From NCBI RefSeq assembly GCF_029955155.1, contig NZ_JAPNOZ010000004.1, positions 226,985 to 290,984 on the forward strand: a DNA stretch of 64,000 nucleotides, read 5' to 3'. Positions 17,384 through 26,997 of this stretch are shown one piece after another. This stretch comes from Psychrobacillus sp. NEAU-3TGS (GTDB lineage Bacteria > Bacillota > Bacilli > Bacillales_A > Planococcaceae). The notes under the pieces were generated by a model. It had not been told where the DNA came from, searched no databases, and saw only the letters and a list, made by a program, of their open reading frames with translations. A program made the position numbers and the translations under genes. Position 1 is the first letter of the stretch. Every line of letters begins with the position of its first letter.

Positions 17384-19015
17384 TTGTTAAACGAAAAAAC
17401 AATAGGGCAGATTGTAAAAGAAGCAGCTAGAAAGTTTCCAGAAACAGAAGCATACGTATATCCCGAGCACGGGATTCGAAAAACATATAAAGAATTTGAC
17501 GAAGAAACGGACGAGCTTGCAAAAGCGTTCATTGGTCTGGGCATTCAAAAAGGGGAACATGTTGCAATTTGGTCTGACAACAAAAGAGAATGGTTATTAA
17601 GTCAGTTTGCAACAGGAAAAATGGGTGCAGTACTTGTAACTGTAAATACTAATTATCAGGAAAGTGAGTTGGAGTATTTACTGCAGCAGTCCGATGCAAC
17701 GACACTTATTTTATGTGAATCTTATAAAGGAACGTCTTATCTGGACATTATTCGAGCTGTTTGCCCAGACATCGAGAACTCAGAAAAGGGTAAGATACAA
17801 TCTGAGAAATTACCACATTTGAAACGTGTCATTGTAATGAGTGAAAATGACTATCCAGGCATTTATACATGGACTGAGTTGCTAGCTCACGCAGAAAAGG
17901 TATCGGATGAAACATTAGCACAACAATCGAATTCTCTTCATAATGAGGATGTTATTAATATGCAATACACATCTGGTACAACGGGGTTTCCAAAAGGAGT
18001 TATGCTAACGCATAAGAATGTGGTGAATAACGGACAGCTTGTTGGTGATTATATTCATCTTACAGAAAATGACCGACTATGCATCCCCGTTCCGTTTTTT
18101 CATTGCTTCGGATGTGTCATGGGAACCATTGCATCTGTAACTCATGGAACGACAATGGTTATTATTGAACAGTTTAACCCAGAAAAAGTATTGCAAATGG
18201 TGCAGGACGAAAAATGCACTGCCTTACATGGTGTACCTACCATGTTTATAGCGGAGTTAAATCACCCGGATTTTGCTCAGTTCAATCTGAAATCATTGCG
18301 TACTGGAATTATGGCGGGATCCATTTGTCCAATCGAAGTGATGAAAAAAGTAATAGAAGATATGGGATTGTCGGAAATTACTATTGCATATGGACAAACA
18401 GAATCTTCTCCTGTCATTACACAAACAAAAACAGATGATGCGATTGAAAAGCGAGTTTCCACTGTTGGAAAGGCACATCCTGGAGTAAAAGTGAAAATCA
18501 TCGACCCGGTAACAGGGGAAGATACACCTGCAGGAGTTCCAGGTGAGTTATGTACGAGAGGTTACTTAGTGATGAAAGGCTATTATAAAAATGAAGAAGC
18601 GACAAAATCTGCGATTGATGCAGAAGGGTGGCTTCATACCGGGGATATCGCGGTTATGGATGAGGATGGGTATATCGATATAACTGGTCGTATTAAAGAC
18701 ATGGTCATCCGTGGTGGGGAAAATATATATCCAAAAGAAGTAGAGGAATTTTTGTATCAGCACCCATCCATTCAAGATGTCCAAGTAGTGGGAGTTCCTG
18801 ACCCGAAATACGGAGAGGAGCTTATGGCATGGATTATATTAAAAGCAGGAGAAAACTTAGATGCTGAGCAACTAAAGGATTTTTGCAAAGGGAAAATATC
18901 ACATCATAAAATTCCGAAATATATTGAATTTATCGATGCATATCCAATGACAGCATCCGGTAAAATTCAAAAGTTTCTCCTTCGGGAAATGTCGAAAGAA
19001 AAAGCCTTAGTATAA
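17384..19015 (+). CDS. AMP-dependent acyl-CoA synthetase
   Basis: Start is TTG 17384 with AAGGGGAG six bases upstream. The 543-residue protein belongs to the AMP-forming acyl-adenylate ligase family: P-loop YTSGTTGFPKGVMLTH, the IAYGQTESSP loop, HTGDIAVMDEDGYIDITGRIKDMVIRGGENIYPKEVE and the C-terminal catalytic lysine region PMTASGKIQKFLLRE. It activates a carboxylic (probably medium or branched fatty) acid to its CoA thioester via an acyl-AMP. It is similar in length and motifs to B. subtilis YngI. No other beta-oxidation gene adjoins it. Confidence 0.9.
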   Translation: MLNEKTIGQIVKEAARKFPETEAYVYPEHGIRKTYKEFDEETDELAKAFIGLGIQKGEHVAIWSDNKREWLLSQFATGKMGAVLVTVNTNYQESELEYLLQQSDATTLILCESYKGTSYLDIIRAVCPDIENSEKGKIQSEKLPHLKRVIVMSENDYPGIYTWTELLAHAEKVSDETLAQQSNSLHNEDVINMQYTSGTTGFPKGVMLTHKNVVNNGQLVGDYIHLTENDRLCIPVPFFHCFGCVMGTIASVTHGTTMVIIEQFNPEKVLQMVQDEKCTALHGVPTMFIAELNHPDFAQFNLKSLRTGIMAGSICPIEVMKKVIEDMGLSEITIAYGQTESSPVITQTKTDDAIEKRVSTVGKAHPGVKVKIIDPVTGEDTPAGVPGELCTRGYLVMKGYYKNEEATKSAIDAEGWLHTGDIAVMDEDGYIDITGRIKDMVIRGGENIYPKEVEEFLYQHPSIQDVQVVGVPDPKYGEELMAWIILKAGENLDAEQLKDFCKGKISHHKIPKYIEFIDAYPMTASGKIQKFLLREMSKEKALV

Positions 19016-19036
19016 GATATTTCCCGGGAAATCGAC

Positions 19037-19073
19037 AAAAAGAGATGACATATTTCTTGGTCATCTCTTTTGT
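19037..19073 (+). terminator. Intrinsic terminator
   Basis: AAAAGAGATGAC / GTCATCTCTTTT, nine-base loop, T-rich tail; separates the synthetase from the VOC gene. Confidence 0.8.
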
Positions 19074-19107
19074 TCTTTTAATAAAGATAGAAGGAAGGGC
19101 TGGTAAA

Positions 19108-19851
19108 ATGTATTTAGACCATATCGTTCATCACGTAACAAAGACGCCAAATCAGGTGACTGTAGATTGGAATGAGACGGGAGTTCATGCAGTTATTGGA
19201 GGACAGCATACATATTGGGGGACATATAATGCACTCTTATATACCAAAACTAGCTATATAGAGTGGTTAGCAATTGAACATAAAGAAGTTGCTGAAAATG
19301 CCAATCATCCATTAATCAATCTATTGTTACATGATTTGAAATCAGCACCTGGGTTTGGAACGATTTGTATTCGTACTCTATCTATTGACGAATTACATAA
19401 GCGACTGGAAGCGAAAGGTATAGAAACCTCAGGAGTATTACATGCTGAAAGAAAAACAACCAGCGGTCTAATACGTAGGTGGAAGATGCTGTTTGTTAAA
19501 GAAGAAATAAGTGATGCCCTTCCTACGCCATTTTTCATCGAATGGGAGGAAAGTGATGAGGGACGCTATCAATCCCTTCGAGAAGATGGCACAATGAACG
19601 AAAGTAATTTACAATTAAGGATCTCAGCATGTGAGTTTCATGTGTGTGAACCAAGGGAAATAATGAATAAATGGAAAAGATATTTCGATTTGGTAGAAGG
19701 AGATGAACACATACTTCTACTAAACAATACGAAACTAGTCTTTAAACAGTTAGAAAACGGAACGAAAGAAAGACTAAAAGTAGTTCATATAGAAGGATTC
19801 ATGGATAAAGAAACTCTTGTGTATGAACAGGCAACGTATCACTTCCATTAG
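19108..19851 (+). CDS. VOC (glyoxalase-like) superfamily protein
   Basis: ATG 19108 follows AAGGAAGGG at normal spacing; an earlier in-frame start would lie in the terminator. The 247 residues begin with YLDHIVHHV, the first strand of a vicinal-oxygen-chelate fold with its metal His, followed by HTYWGTYNALLYTKTSYIEWLAIE (an acidic ligand), matching the Glyoxalase_3-like family found in Bacillales. The C-terminal half (about 150-247) is a diverged second module with LRISACEFHV. The enzymatic activity is unknown. It lies 15 bases before hflX with an AGGAGGAGG between them. Confidence 0.72.
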   Translation: MYLDHIVHHVTKTPNQVTVDWNETGVHAVIGGQHTYWGTYNALLYTKTSYIEWLAIEHKEVAENANHPLINLLLHDLKSAPGFGTICIRTLSIDELHKRLEAKGIETSGVLHAERKTTSGLIRRWKMLFVKEEISDALPTPFFIEWEESDEGRYQSLREDGTMNESNLQLRISACEFHVCEPREIMNKWKRYFDLVEGDEHILLLNNTKLVFKQLENGTKERLKVVHIEGFMDKETLVYEQATYHFH

Positions 19852-19866
19852 GAGGAGGAATTATTT

Positions 19867-21141
19867 TTGGAGGAATTTTTAGAAAAGGCGATCATTGTTG
19901 CGGTTAATTTGCAGCATGATGAGCATTTTGAATATGGATTAGAAGAATTACACAATTTAGCAGAGGCGTTAAATGTTGAGGTAGTGGGCGAGGTTACACA
20001 AAATCTAGAACGTGTGACCAATTCCCATTATGTTGGAACGGGCAAAGTAGAAGAGATTAAAAACTTTTATGAAGAAGCCGGTGCCAATCTTGTTATTTTT
20101 AATGATGAGCTCTCTCCTTCACAAATCAGAAATTTAGAGAGAGATTTAGAATGTAAAGTAATCGATCGAACGATGCTTATTTTAGATATTTTTGCCAGAC
20201 GAGCAAAATCAAATGAAGCACAAATGCAAGTAGAGCTAGCACAACTTCAGTATATGCTTCCGCGACTAGTTGGACTCCGGGCTTCTCTAAGCAGACAAGG
20301 TGGAGGTACTGGTGGTGGTTTTAAAAACCGTGGTGCAGGGGAAACAAAGCTAGAGCTAGATAGACGTAAAATTGAAGACCAAATTGCTAAACTAAAACGC
20401 GAGCTAGAGCAAGTTAAATACCAGCGAGAGACGCAAAGAAAGCAGCGTAAGAAAAATGCAATTCCAGTCATATCATTAGTAGGATACACAAATGCAGGTA
20501 AGTCCACTATTATGAATCAATTACTTCATAAAGTTGGGCAGACAGATTCCAAGCAGGTATTTGAAAAGGACATGCTATTTGCTACACTTGAAACTTCTGT
20601 TCGTCAGATTAAGTTACCAGACCAAAAAGAGTTTTTATTAACAGACACGGTTGGATTTGTTAGCAAACTACCTCACCATTTAGTAAAAGCATTCCGTTCT
20701 ACTTTAGAAGAGGCAAGAGATGCAAGCTTATTACTACATGTAGTTGACGTTTCGAATGCCGAGCATCGCTATATGATGGATGTTACGAACGAAACGTTAC
20801 TCGCTGTTGGCGTAGAGGATGTCCCAACCATTTATGTATACAATAAATCGGATTTAGCGGATATGAAATACCCGTATGTATCTGGAGAGAATATTTGGAT
20901 TTCTGCTAAAGAAGGAGCAGGTCTAGACGAACTGCTAGGAATGATTAAGAAGCATATTTTTTCTGACTATATTGTGTGCAACATGTTAATCCCTTTTGAC
21001 AGAGGTGACCTTGTCTCGTATTTAAATGAACATGCTTCTGTAGAGTCAACTACTTACGAAGAAGAAGGCACACTTGTGAAAGTTGAATTAAAGAAATCAG
21101 ACTATGATCGACTACAACAATTTGTCTTCGTACAAGAATAA
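19867..21141 (+). CDS. hflX: GTPase HflX
   Basis: TTG start at 19867 behind AGGAGGAGGAAT. The 424-residue protein has the HflX N-terminal domain (about 1-120, NSHYVGTGKVEEIK, IDRTMLILDIFARRAKSNEA), the conserved LSRQGGGTGGGFKNRGAGETKLE linker, a coiled coil, and a G domain with G1 GYTNAGKST, G3 DTVGF and G4 NKSD. HflX binds the 50S subunit and rescues or splits stalled ribosomes under stress. A strong terminator follows. Confidence 0.96.
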   Translation: MEEFLEKAIIVAVNLQHDEHFEYGLEELHNLAEALNVEVVGEVTQNLERVTNSHYVGTGKVEEIKNFYEEAGANLVIFNDELSPSQIRNLERDLECKVIDRTMLILDIFARRAKSNEAQMQVELAQLQYMLPRLVGLRASLSRQGGGTGGGFKNRGAGETKLELDRRKIEDQIAKLKRELEQVKYQRETQRKQRKKNAIPVISLVGYTNAGKSTIMNQLLHKVGQTDSKQVFEKDMLFATLETSVRQIKLPDQKEFLLTDTVGFVSKLPHHLVKAFRSTLEEARDASLLLHVVDVSNAEHRYMMDVTNETLLAVGVEDVPTIYVYNKSDLADMKYPYVSGENIWISAKEGAGLDELLGMIKKHIFSDYIVCNMLIPFDRGDLVSYLNEHASVESTTYEEEGTLVKVELKKSDYDRLQQFVFVQE

Positions 21142-21142
21142 C

Positions 21143-21180
21143 AAAAGAAGCTTATCGCTCGTGCGATAAGCTTCTTTTTA
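21143..21180. terminator. Bidirectional intrinsic terminator
   Basis: Sixteen-base perfect arms ending AGCTTATCGC / GCGATAAGCT, four-base loop and T-run, between convergent hflX and the ABC exporter. Confidence 0.93.
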
Positions 21181-22899
21181 TACTTCCTGGAACTGGATAT
21201 TATGCAACCTAGCAAAAATGCCATCTTGCGCAACTAATTCATTATACGATCCATCTTCTGCGATACCATCTTCGGTTACAACTAATACGCGGTCAGCATC
21301 CCGAATAGTCGCAAGTCGATGCGCAATAATAAGTGTAGTGCGATTTTCTGCAAGCTCCATTAATGATTTTTGAATTATTTTCTCTGTTTCCGTATCAAGG
21401 GCAGAGGTAGCCTCGTCCAATATTAAAATTGGAGGATTCTTTAAAAACATACGAGCAATGGCAAGACGTTGTTTTTGACCACCTGATAATTTAAGTCCTC
21501 TTTCTCCGATTTGCGTGTCATACCCATGTGGAAGACCGGCGATAAAATCTTCTAAATGGGCTTTTTTTGCTGCCTCTCGAATTTCCTCGGTAGTAGCATC
21601 TTTTTTTCCGTACGCAATATTTTCTTCAATTGTTCCGGTAAATAAGAAGACATCTTGTTGTACAATTCCGATTTGAGAACGTAATGATTTCATTGTGACG
21701 TCTTGAATATTTAGTCCGTCAATTGAAATGGTCCCTTCATTCACCTCATAAAAACGTGGAATAAGTGAACATATAGTTGTTTTTCCGGCTCCAGACGGAC
21801 CAACAAATGCCACCGTTTCCCCTGATTTGATCGATAAATTGATATCGTCTAATACAGATTTATGCTCATCGTATCGGAAGTTAACATTCTCAAATTCAAT
21901 ATCTCCATTTAAATGAGTAACACTTAGAGCGTTTGGTCGATCTTTAATCTCCGGTTCTTGTTCCATAAGATCTAAAAAGCGTTTAAATCCAGCCATTCCT
22001 TTTGGATACAGTTCAAGTAAGGCAGTGATTTTATCAACTGGTTTGATCAACACATTAACATATAAGATAAAACCAACAAGTTCCCCTGGTTTAAGCGCGC
22101 CTTTATAAGTAAACCAAGCTCCCACCACAAGTACAACTAACGTTACTAGGCGAGTCATCATATAAATACTCGAATGTGTGCCTGCCATTACTTTATAGGC
22201 TTTGAGTTTTGCAAGACGGAATTGTCCATTGTCTTGTTTAAAACGATCTATTTCAAAATTTTCATTCGTAAATGATTGGACCACACGGACACCGGATACA
22301 CTATCTTCAACACGTGCGTTTACATCTGCAATTTTGCCATACATGTTTTTCCATGCCTTGTTCATCATGATATTTCCGTAGGTAGCAACAATCGCTAAGA
22401 AAGGAACCATCACAATTGCAATTACGGCAAGCTCGGGATTGAGATTGAACATAATAATAAAAGCACCGATAAGGGTCATAATAGCAATGAATAAATCCTC
22501 AGGTCCGTGATGGGCAAGCTCACCGATATCAAATAAGTCATTGGTAATACGGCTCATAACATGTCCCGTTTTAGTATTATCAAAAAAACGGAAGGATTGC
22601 CGTTGTACATGATTGAACAATTGCTGGCGCATATCAGTTTCGATATTAATACCGAGCTTATGTCCTAAATAACTCACAACATAGTTTAGGAAAGTGCTCA
22701 ATATATAAACGAGCAACAGTAAAATACTAACTTTTACAATCATATTCCAATCGCCAGTTGGTAATAATACATCAATAAACCATGACACAGCCATAGGAAA
22801 TGCTAGCTCTAAGATGGCTACAAATACTGCACTACTAAAGTCAATGACGAATAACCGTTTATGTGGTTTATAAAATGAAAAAAATTTCTTTAGCACCAA
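21178..22899 (-). CDS. ABC exporter, fused permease and ATPase (MsbA/BmrA type)
   Basis: The 573-residue half-transporter has six membrane helices (about 1-310) and one nucleotide-binding domain: Walker A VGPSGAGKTT, Q-loop IGIVQQDVFLF, signature LKLSGGQKQR, Walker B ILILDEATSALD and switch His IIAHRLATI. All catalytic residues are canonical, so it probably works as a homodimer, unlike the pair at 46.5-50.1 kb. The first codons are TTG-GTG; either could be the start (GTG would be at 22896) behind GGAAGAGGGAG. The substrate is unknown; lipids or drugs are typical. Confidence 0.9.
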   Translation of the reverse strand: MVLKKFFSFYKPHKRLFVIDFSSAVFVAILELAFPMAVSWFIDVLLPTGDWNMIVKVSILLLLVYILSTFLNYVVSYLGHKLGINIETDMRQQLFNHVQRQSFRFFDNTKTGHVMSRITNDLFDIGELAHHGPEDLFIAIMTLIGAFIIMFNLNPELAVIAIVMVPFLAIVATYGNIMMNKAWKNMYGKIADVNARVEDSVSGVRVVQSFTNENFEIDRFKQDNGQFRLAKLKAYKVMAGTHSSIYMMTRLVTLVVLVVGAWFTYKGALKPGELVGFILYVNVLIKPVDKITALLELYPKGMAGFKRFLDLMEQEPEIKDRPNALSVTHLNGDIEFENVNFRYDEHKSVLDDINLSIKSGETVAFVGPSGAGKTTICSLIPRFYEVNEGTISIDGLNIQDVTMKSLRSQIGIVQQDVFLFTGTIEENIAYGKKDATTEEIREAAKKAHLEDFIAGLPHGYDTQIGERGLKLSGGQKQRLAIARMFLKNPPILILDEATSALDTETEKIIQKSLMELAENRTTLIIAHRLATIRDADRVLVVTEDGIAEDGSYNELVAQDGIFARLHNIQFQEV

Positions 22900-22972
22900 A
22901 TCTCCCTCTTCCTTTTATACATAAAGACTATTATAGCGAACAATTTCATAAAACGAAATAATTGGATAATTT

Positions 22973-23001
22973 TTGACAGAGAAAAGGGAGGGCGGTATAA
23001 T
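22973..23001 (+). promoter_or_regulatory. Consensus sigma-A promoter of the peptide transporter gene
   Basis: TTGACA (22973-22978), 17 bp, TATAAT (22996-23001): perfect in both hexamers and spacing. A start about 25 nt before the ATG would follow. Confidence 0.88.
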
Positions 23002-23032
23002 TGATGTCTCAGTTTAGAAAAGAGGGTAAAGT

Positions 23033-24520
23033 ATGTTTTCAAAAGAAGAAATAGTTAAATCAGTCCCACAAAAAGGCTTCTTTGGACATCCGAAAGGGTT
23101 ATTGTCCTTATTTTTCACAGAGTTTTGGGAGCGTTTTTCATACTACGGTATGCGCGCAATTCTAATCTATTATATGTACTACGAAGTAACACAGGGAGGA
23201 TTGGGACTAGACCGATCCACTGCTAACTCTATAATGGCAGTATATGGTTCCCTTGTTTATATGTCAGGAATTATTGGAGGTTGGATAGCCGACCGCCTAT
23301 TTGGTACGACAAGAACTGTATTCTATGGTGGAGTTTTAATAATGCTTGGGCACATCGTATTGTCGTTTCCAGGTGGAATTACGCCACTATTTATTTCGAT
23401 GGCACTGATCATCATAGGAACAGGGCTATTGAAGTCTAATATCTCCACAATTGTTGGTGATTTATATTCAGAGAAAGACGCTCGTCGTGACTCTGGGTTC
23501 AGTATTTTCTATATGGGTATTAACATGGGTGGATTCCTTGCACCTTTAATCGTTGGTACTATTGGTCTTGAGTATAATTTCCATTTAGGTTTTGGACTAG
23601 CAGCTGTTGGAATGGCATTGGGATTAATCGTCTTCTTACTAACGAAGAAAAATAATCTTGGATTAGCTGGTTCGTATGTGCCGAATCCAATGTCTAAAGA
23701 AGAACGTAAAAAGGTATTTAGTAGAATTGGTATTGTCATTGTAATCGTATTAGTTCTTGGATATATCTTAGTGCAACAAGGGATTATGACAATCGATGTA
23801 TTTACAATGACGGTATCTATTTTAGGTATTGTTATTCCTACTTTGTATTTCATCGTTATGTATAGAAGTGATCGAACAACGGATGATGAGAAGTCAAGAT
23901 TGCTTGCTTATATCCCGTTGTTTTTAGCGGCAATGATGTTCTGGGCAATACAAGAACAAGGATCGAATATATTGGCGCAGTATGCAGATGAGCGTGTTAA
24001 TCTGATGATAGGATCTTTTGAGATTTCACCTGCATGGTTCCAATCGTTAAATCCGTTATTTATCATTGTGCTTGCACCTGTTTTTGCTTGGATGTGGATA
24101 AAACTTGGTGATAGACAACCATCTACACCTAAAAAGTTTGCATTCGGATTATTCTTTGCAGGGATGTCTTTTATTGTAATGATCATTCCAGCGTATATGA
24201 ATGGAACAGAGACACTTGTAAATCCATTTTGGCTTGTACTTAGCTTCTTCTTAGTTGTGCTTGGTGAGTTACTACTATCTCCAGTTGGTTTATCTGCAAC
24301 AACGAAGCTAGCACCAGGTGCTTTTGCCGCTCAAACAATGAGTTTATGGTTTATGACGAACGCATCTGCGCAAGCGATCAATGCACAAGTAGTTAAACTG
24401 TACTCACCAGAAAATGAAGTTTTATACTTCGGTGTAATTGGTGTTATCGCACTTGTTATTGGGCTGTTATTGTACTTAATGACGCCTTTAATCCAAAAGT
24501 ACATGCGTGGAGTAAAATAA
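23033..24520 (+). CDS. dtpT: Proton-dependent oligopeptide transporter (POT/PTR family)
   Basis: The 495-residue protein has about 13-14 membrane helices and the PTR2 signatures: FFTEFWERFSYYGMRAIL (the ExxERFxYYG proton/peptide motif) in helix 1, GGWIADRLFGTTRTV, and FSIFYMGINMGGFLAPLI. It imports di- and tripeptides with protons. A consensus promoter, an AGAGGG ribosome site and a downstream terminator make it a single-gene unit. Symbol by analogy with lactococcal DtpT. Confidence 0.92.
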   Translation: MFSKEEIVKSVPQKGFFGHPKGLLSLFFTEFWERFSYYGMRAILIYYMYYEVTQGGLGLDRSTANSIMAVYGSLVYMSGIIGGWIADRLFGTTRTVFYGGVLIMLGHIVLSFPGGITPLFISMALIIIGTGLLKSNISTIVGDLYSEKDARRDSGFSIFYMGINMGGFLAPLIVGTIGLEYNFHLGFGLAAVGMALGLIVFLLTKKNNLGLAGSYVPNPMSKEERKKVFSRIGIVIVIVLVLGYILVQQGIMTIDVFTMTVSILGIVIPTLYFIVMYRSDRTTDDEKSRLLAYIPLFLAAMMFWAIQEQGSNILAQYADERVNLMIGSFEISPAWFQSLNPLFIIVLAPVFAWMWIKLGDRQPSTPKKFAFGLFFAGMSFIVMIIPAYMNGTETLVNPFWLVLSFFLVVLGELLLSPVGLSATTKLAPGAFAAQTMSLWFMTNASAQAINAQVVKLYSPENEVLYFGVIGVIALVIGLLLYLMTPLIQKYMRGVK

Positions 24521-24525
24521 ATTAT

Positions 24526-24572
24526 AAATGCGTAAGGGATGTGGCAGATTGCATCTCTTTCGCATTTTTTTA
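24526..24572 (+). terminator. Intrinsic terminator
   Basis: AAATGCG ... CGCATTT stem extended by AAGGGATG / CATCTCTTT, then a seven-T run. Confidence 0.85.
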
Positions 24573-24686
24573 TCTAGTCGGGTTTAATGAGAGTATTGGT
24601 AAATGAATAATCATGAAAATAAATGAAACCTTTCCGAAACTTTCCTCGTATAATAGTTATCAAAGCATGAAGGGATGATAACTAAT

Positions 24687-25538
24687 ATGAAGAAATGGAC
24701 AACGCTAATAGCGGTAGCCACATTATCATTAGGTTTAGCTGCATGTAACGAGACTGCTAAACCAGCAGAAAAGACAGAGGTAACAAAAAAGAGTGAGTTA
24801 ACACTTCAAGAAGTATATGATAAATCTATTGCTGCATCAGAAGAACTGAAGAGTGTACGAGCAGTTATGGATCTAAATCAAAAAATGAATATACCGAATG
24901 AAGAAAATGAATTGGAAATTAGTTCGAAAATGGATATGGAATATATAGTAGAACCAATGCAGATGCATCAAAAAGGGACTTCTACTGTAAGTGGTCTAGT
25001 TGAAGGCATGACTGATCAAACATCTAAATCTGAAAGTTACATGACTGCGGATGAGTTCTATGTATACGATGAATCTACCGGTGCTGGACAATGGATGAAG
25101 CTCCCACAAGAAATGATGGCGGGAATTATGAATGCTTCAGAACAAGCGAATGCGTCTGACCAGTTGAAGCAGATTCAAGGATATTTAGATGACTTTACGT
25201 TCGAACAAGATAATGATAACTATATATTAACGCTTGAAGCTTCAGGGGAAAAATTCACGGAATTAGTAAAAACGCAAGTTGATGAAGTAATGCAATCAAT
25301 GGGTATGGGAGAAGAGATTCAAATGGATTTCGATATTCACTCCGTAAACTATTTGATTCACATTGATAAAGAAACGTTCCAAACGAATAAATTAGATGTT
25401 GTGTTTGATATGGATATGGATATAGACGGTGAAAAAATGAACATTGTACAAGATGTAAAATCTACTTTCTCTGGTTTCAATGAAGTAGAAGAAATCGTTA
25501 TTCCACAAGAAGTAATCGATAAAGCTGTAGAATTATAA
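24687..25538 (+). CDS. Lipoprotein, DUF6612-like
   Basis: ATG 24687 starts a signal peptide MKKWTTLIAVATLSLGLAAC with an LAAC lipobox; the in-frame ATG at 24675 touches the AAGGG site. The mature part (about 265 residues) is Met- and acid-rich, with beta-strand repeats (LNQKMNIPNEENELEISSKMDMEY, YLDDFTFEQDNDNYILTLEAS, NKLDVVFDMDMDIDGEKMNI) resembling the LolA/LppX-like fold of the DUF6612 lipoproteins. Function is unknown; lipid or hydrophobic ligand carriage at the cell surface is inference. Flanked by terminators. Confidence 0.75.
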   Translation: MKKWTTLIAVATLSLGLAACNETAKPAEKTEVTKKSELTLQEVYDKSIAASEELKSVRAVMDLNQKMNIPNEENELEISSKMDMEYIVEPMQMHQKGTSTVSGLVEGMTDQTSKSESYMTADEFYVYDESTGAGQWMKLPQEMMAGIMNASEQANASDQLKQIQGYLDDFTFEQDNDNYILTLEASGEKFTELVKTQVDEVMQSMGMGEEIQMDFDIHSVNYLIHIDKETFQTNKLDVVFDMDMDIDGEKMNIVQDVKSTFSGFNEVEEIVIPQEVIDKAVEL

Positions 25539-25549
25539 TAAGTAATAAG

Positions 25550-25595
25550 ACTGTTTTCGATTGTTGCAATAAAACGATCGGGAGCAGTTTTTTTA
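25550..25595 (+). terminator. Intrinsic terminator
   Basis: ACTGTTTTCGAT / ATCGGGAGCAGT stem with G-U pairs followed by seven T. Confidence 0.75.
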
Positions 25596-25742
25596 TTGGC
25601 TCTATAAAATTCAATGTTAAGGATTTGTGGATAAGAAATCTCACAAACTCTATCTTTTAGTAAGCGTCTTTTTTAAATTTTGATCTAATCTATAGTAAGA
25701 TTGTATTAGACCAAATTAGCTTATATATAATATATTTTTAAT

Positions 25743-25824
25743 TGAAAACCATTTTCATCCAAGGGTTGACTTGTATAGGCAAGATGCTATAATAAAATTG
25801 GTGGGTAAATGATAATGATTTTCA
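25743..25824 (+). promoter_or_regulatory. Fur-controlled promoter of the yclNOP operon
   Basis: Promoter TTGACT (25766-25771), 16 bp, TATAAT (25788-25793). Two Fur-box-like palindromes flank it: TGAAAAC-C-ATTTTCA (25743-25757) just upstream, and TGATAAT-G-ATTTTCA (25810-25824, one mismatch to perfect 7-1-7 symmetry) just downstream of the start site. The gap from 25596 to 26040 otherwise holds an 11-bp hairpin (25679-25715) and a leader of about 240 nt. Confidence 0.8.
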
Positions 25825-26040
25825 CTATCGTAAACTCATAAACAGTACGTTATAGATAGATATATAAAGCTATCTTCTTATTTCTTTAGTAGCACTTTCT
25901 TCTTATCTCTTTGTTGGAGAAAGCAAAGTTTCTCGAGCTTTTTGCTGGTTAGGAATATCGTATCTTCTATGTAAAATAAATTGAATACTCAGTGTTAGGG
26001 AATAACTTTCGCTGAGAATAAAAGAAATATGGGGTTAAAA

Positions 26041-26997
26041 ATGAGACTGTGGATATTGATTGTTGCAGTAATCATCCTATCGTTCATTTCACTATTTATT
26101 GGTGCGATTAACATTAAGCCAAGTGATTTGCTTAATTGGGAATCGTTAGAAACACAAATTTTCTTAATTAGTCGTTTACCAAGGTTATTAGCTATTATTT
26201 TAGCTGGCGCAGGGATGGGTATTGCAGGTTTAATAATGCAAAGTTTAAGTAGAAACAAATTTGTATCGCCAACAACGGCAGGTACATTAGATGCAGCAAA
26301 ACTAGGGATTATTATCTCCATGATATTCTTTACTAGTATGTCATATATCGGGCAAATTGTTTTCAGTTTTGCTTTTGCTTTAATTGGTACATTTATCTTT
26401 ATGCAGTTGCTTGAACGAATTAAGTTTAAAGATGCAGTTTTTGTTCCGCTTATCGGGATTATGTACGGAAATATTGTTGGTGCAATATCTACCTTCTTAG
26501 CATATGAAGCGGACATTCTACAAAATGTAGATACATTTTTCCAAGGGAGTTTCACGCTAGTTGTCTCTGGACGTTATGAGCTTCTTTATGTAGCTGTACC
26601 GGCCATTATTATTGCCTATATCTATGCAAATAAATTTACTGTAGCAGGTATGGGGGAGGATTTTGCTAAAAATGTAGGCTTAAGCTATCGAACGGTATTG
26701 AATATTGGACTAATTATTGTTGCTGTTATTTCAACGACAGTCATTTTAACTGTCGGTGTCATTCCATTTTTAGGGTTAATTGTACCTAACCTTGTTTCCC
26801 TATATTTAGGGGATAATTTACGTAAAACAATTCCGCATACTATTTTTATGGGGGCAGCATTCTTATTGATCTGCGATATTATTAGCCGCTTAATCGTACA
26901 TCCATATGAAATTCCAGTAAATACAACTGTTGCAGTAATCGGTAGTGCGATCTTCTTAATTATGTTATTTAGGGGGAAAGCATATGCGAAAAAATAG
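26041..26997 (+). CDS. yclN: Siderophore ABC transporter permease (YclN-like)
   Basis: About 318 residues with nine to ten membrane helices of the FecCD/BtuC family: SRLPRLLAIILAGAGMGIAGLIMQ, NKFVSPTTAGTLDAAKLGI, and GVIPFLGLIVPNLVSLYLGDNLR, which forms the coupling helix facing the ATPase. The ATG at 26041 aligns with the usual N-terminus of YclN; an in-frame ATG at 26029 has no better ribosome site. Sequence and gene order match B. subtilis yclNOPQ, the petrobactin importer. The Fur boxes upstream support iron control. Overlaps yclO by 14 bases. Confidence 0.92.
   Translation: MRLWILIVAVIILSFISLFIGAINIKPSDLLNWESLETQIFLISRLPRLLAIILAGAGMGIAGLIMQSLSRNKFVSPTTAGTLDAAKLGIIISMIFFTSMSYIGQIVFSFAFALIGTFIFMQLLERIKFKDAVFVPLIGIMYGNIVGAISTFLAYEADILQNVDTFFQGSFTLVVSGRYELLYVAVPAIIIAYIYANKFTVAGMGEDFAKNVGLSYRTVLNIGLIIVAVISTTVILTVGVIPFLGLIVPNLVSLYLGDNLRKTIPHTIFMGAAFLLICDIISRLIVHPYEIPVNTTVAVIGSAIFLIMLFRGKAYAKK

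Noticed and set aside
19045..19107. Longer start for the VOC protein
   Set aside because: It would add a hydrophobic leader translated from the terminator hairpin; ATG 19108 has a proper ribosome site.
25679..25715. Inverted repeat TTTGATCTAAT / ATTAGACCAAA
   Set aside because: Lies between a terminator and the Fur promoter with no T-run; could be a remnant, but nothing supports a function.
25995..26555. A 186-codon minus-strand open frame
   Set aside because: Antisense to the yclN permease; the plus-strand protein is a clear family member.
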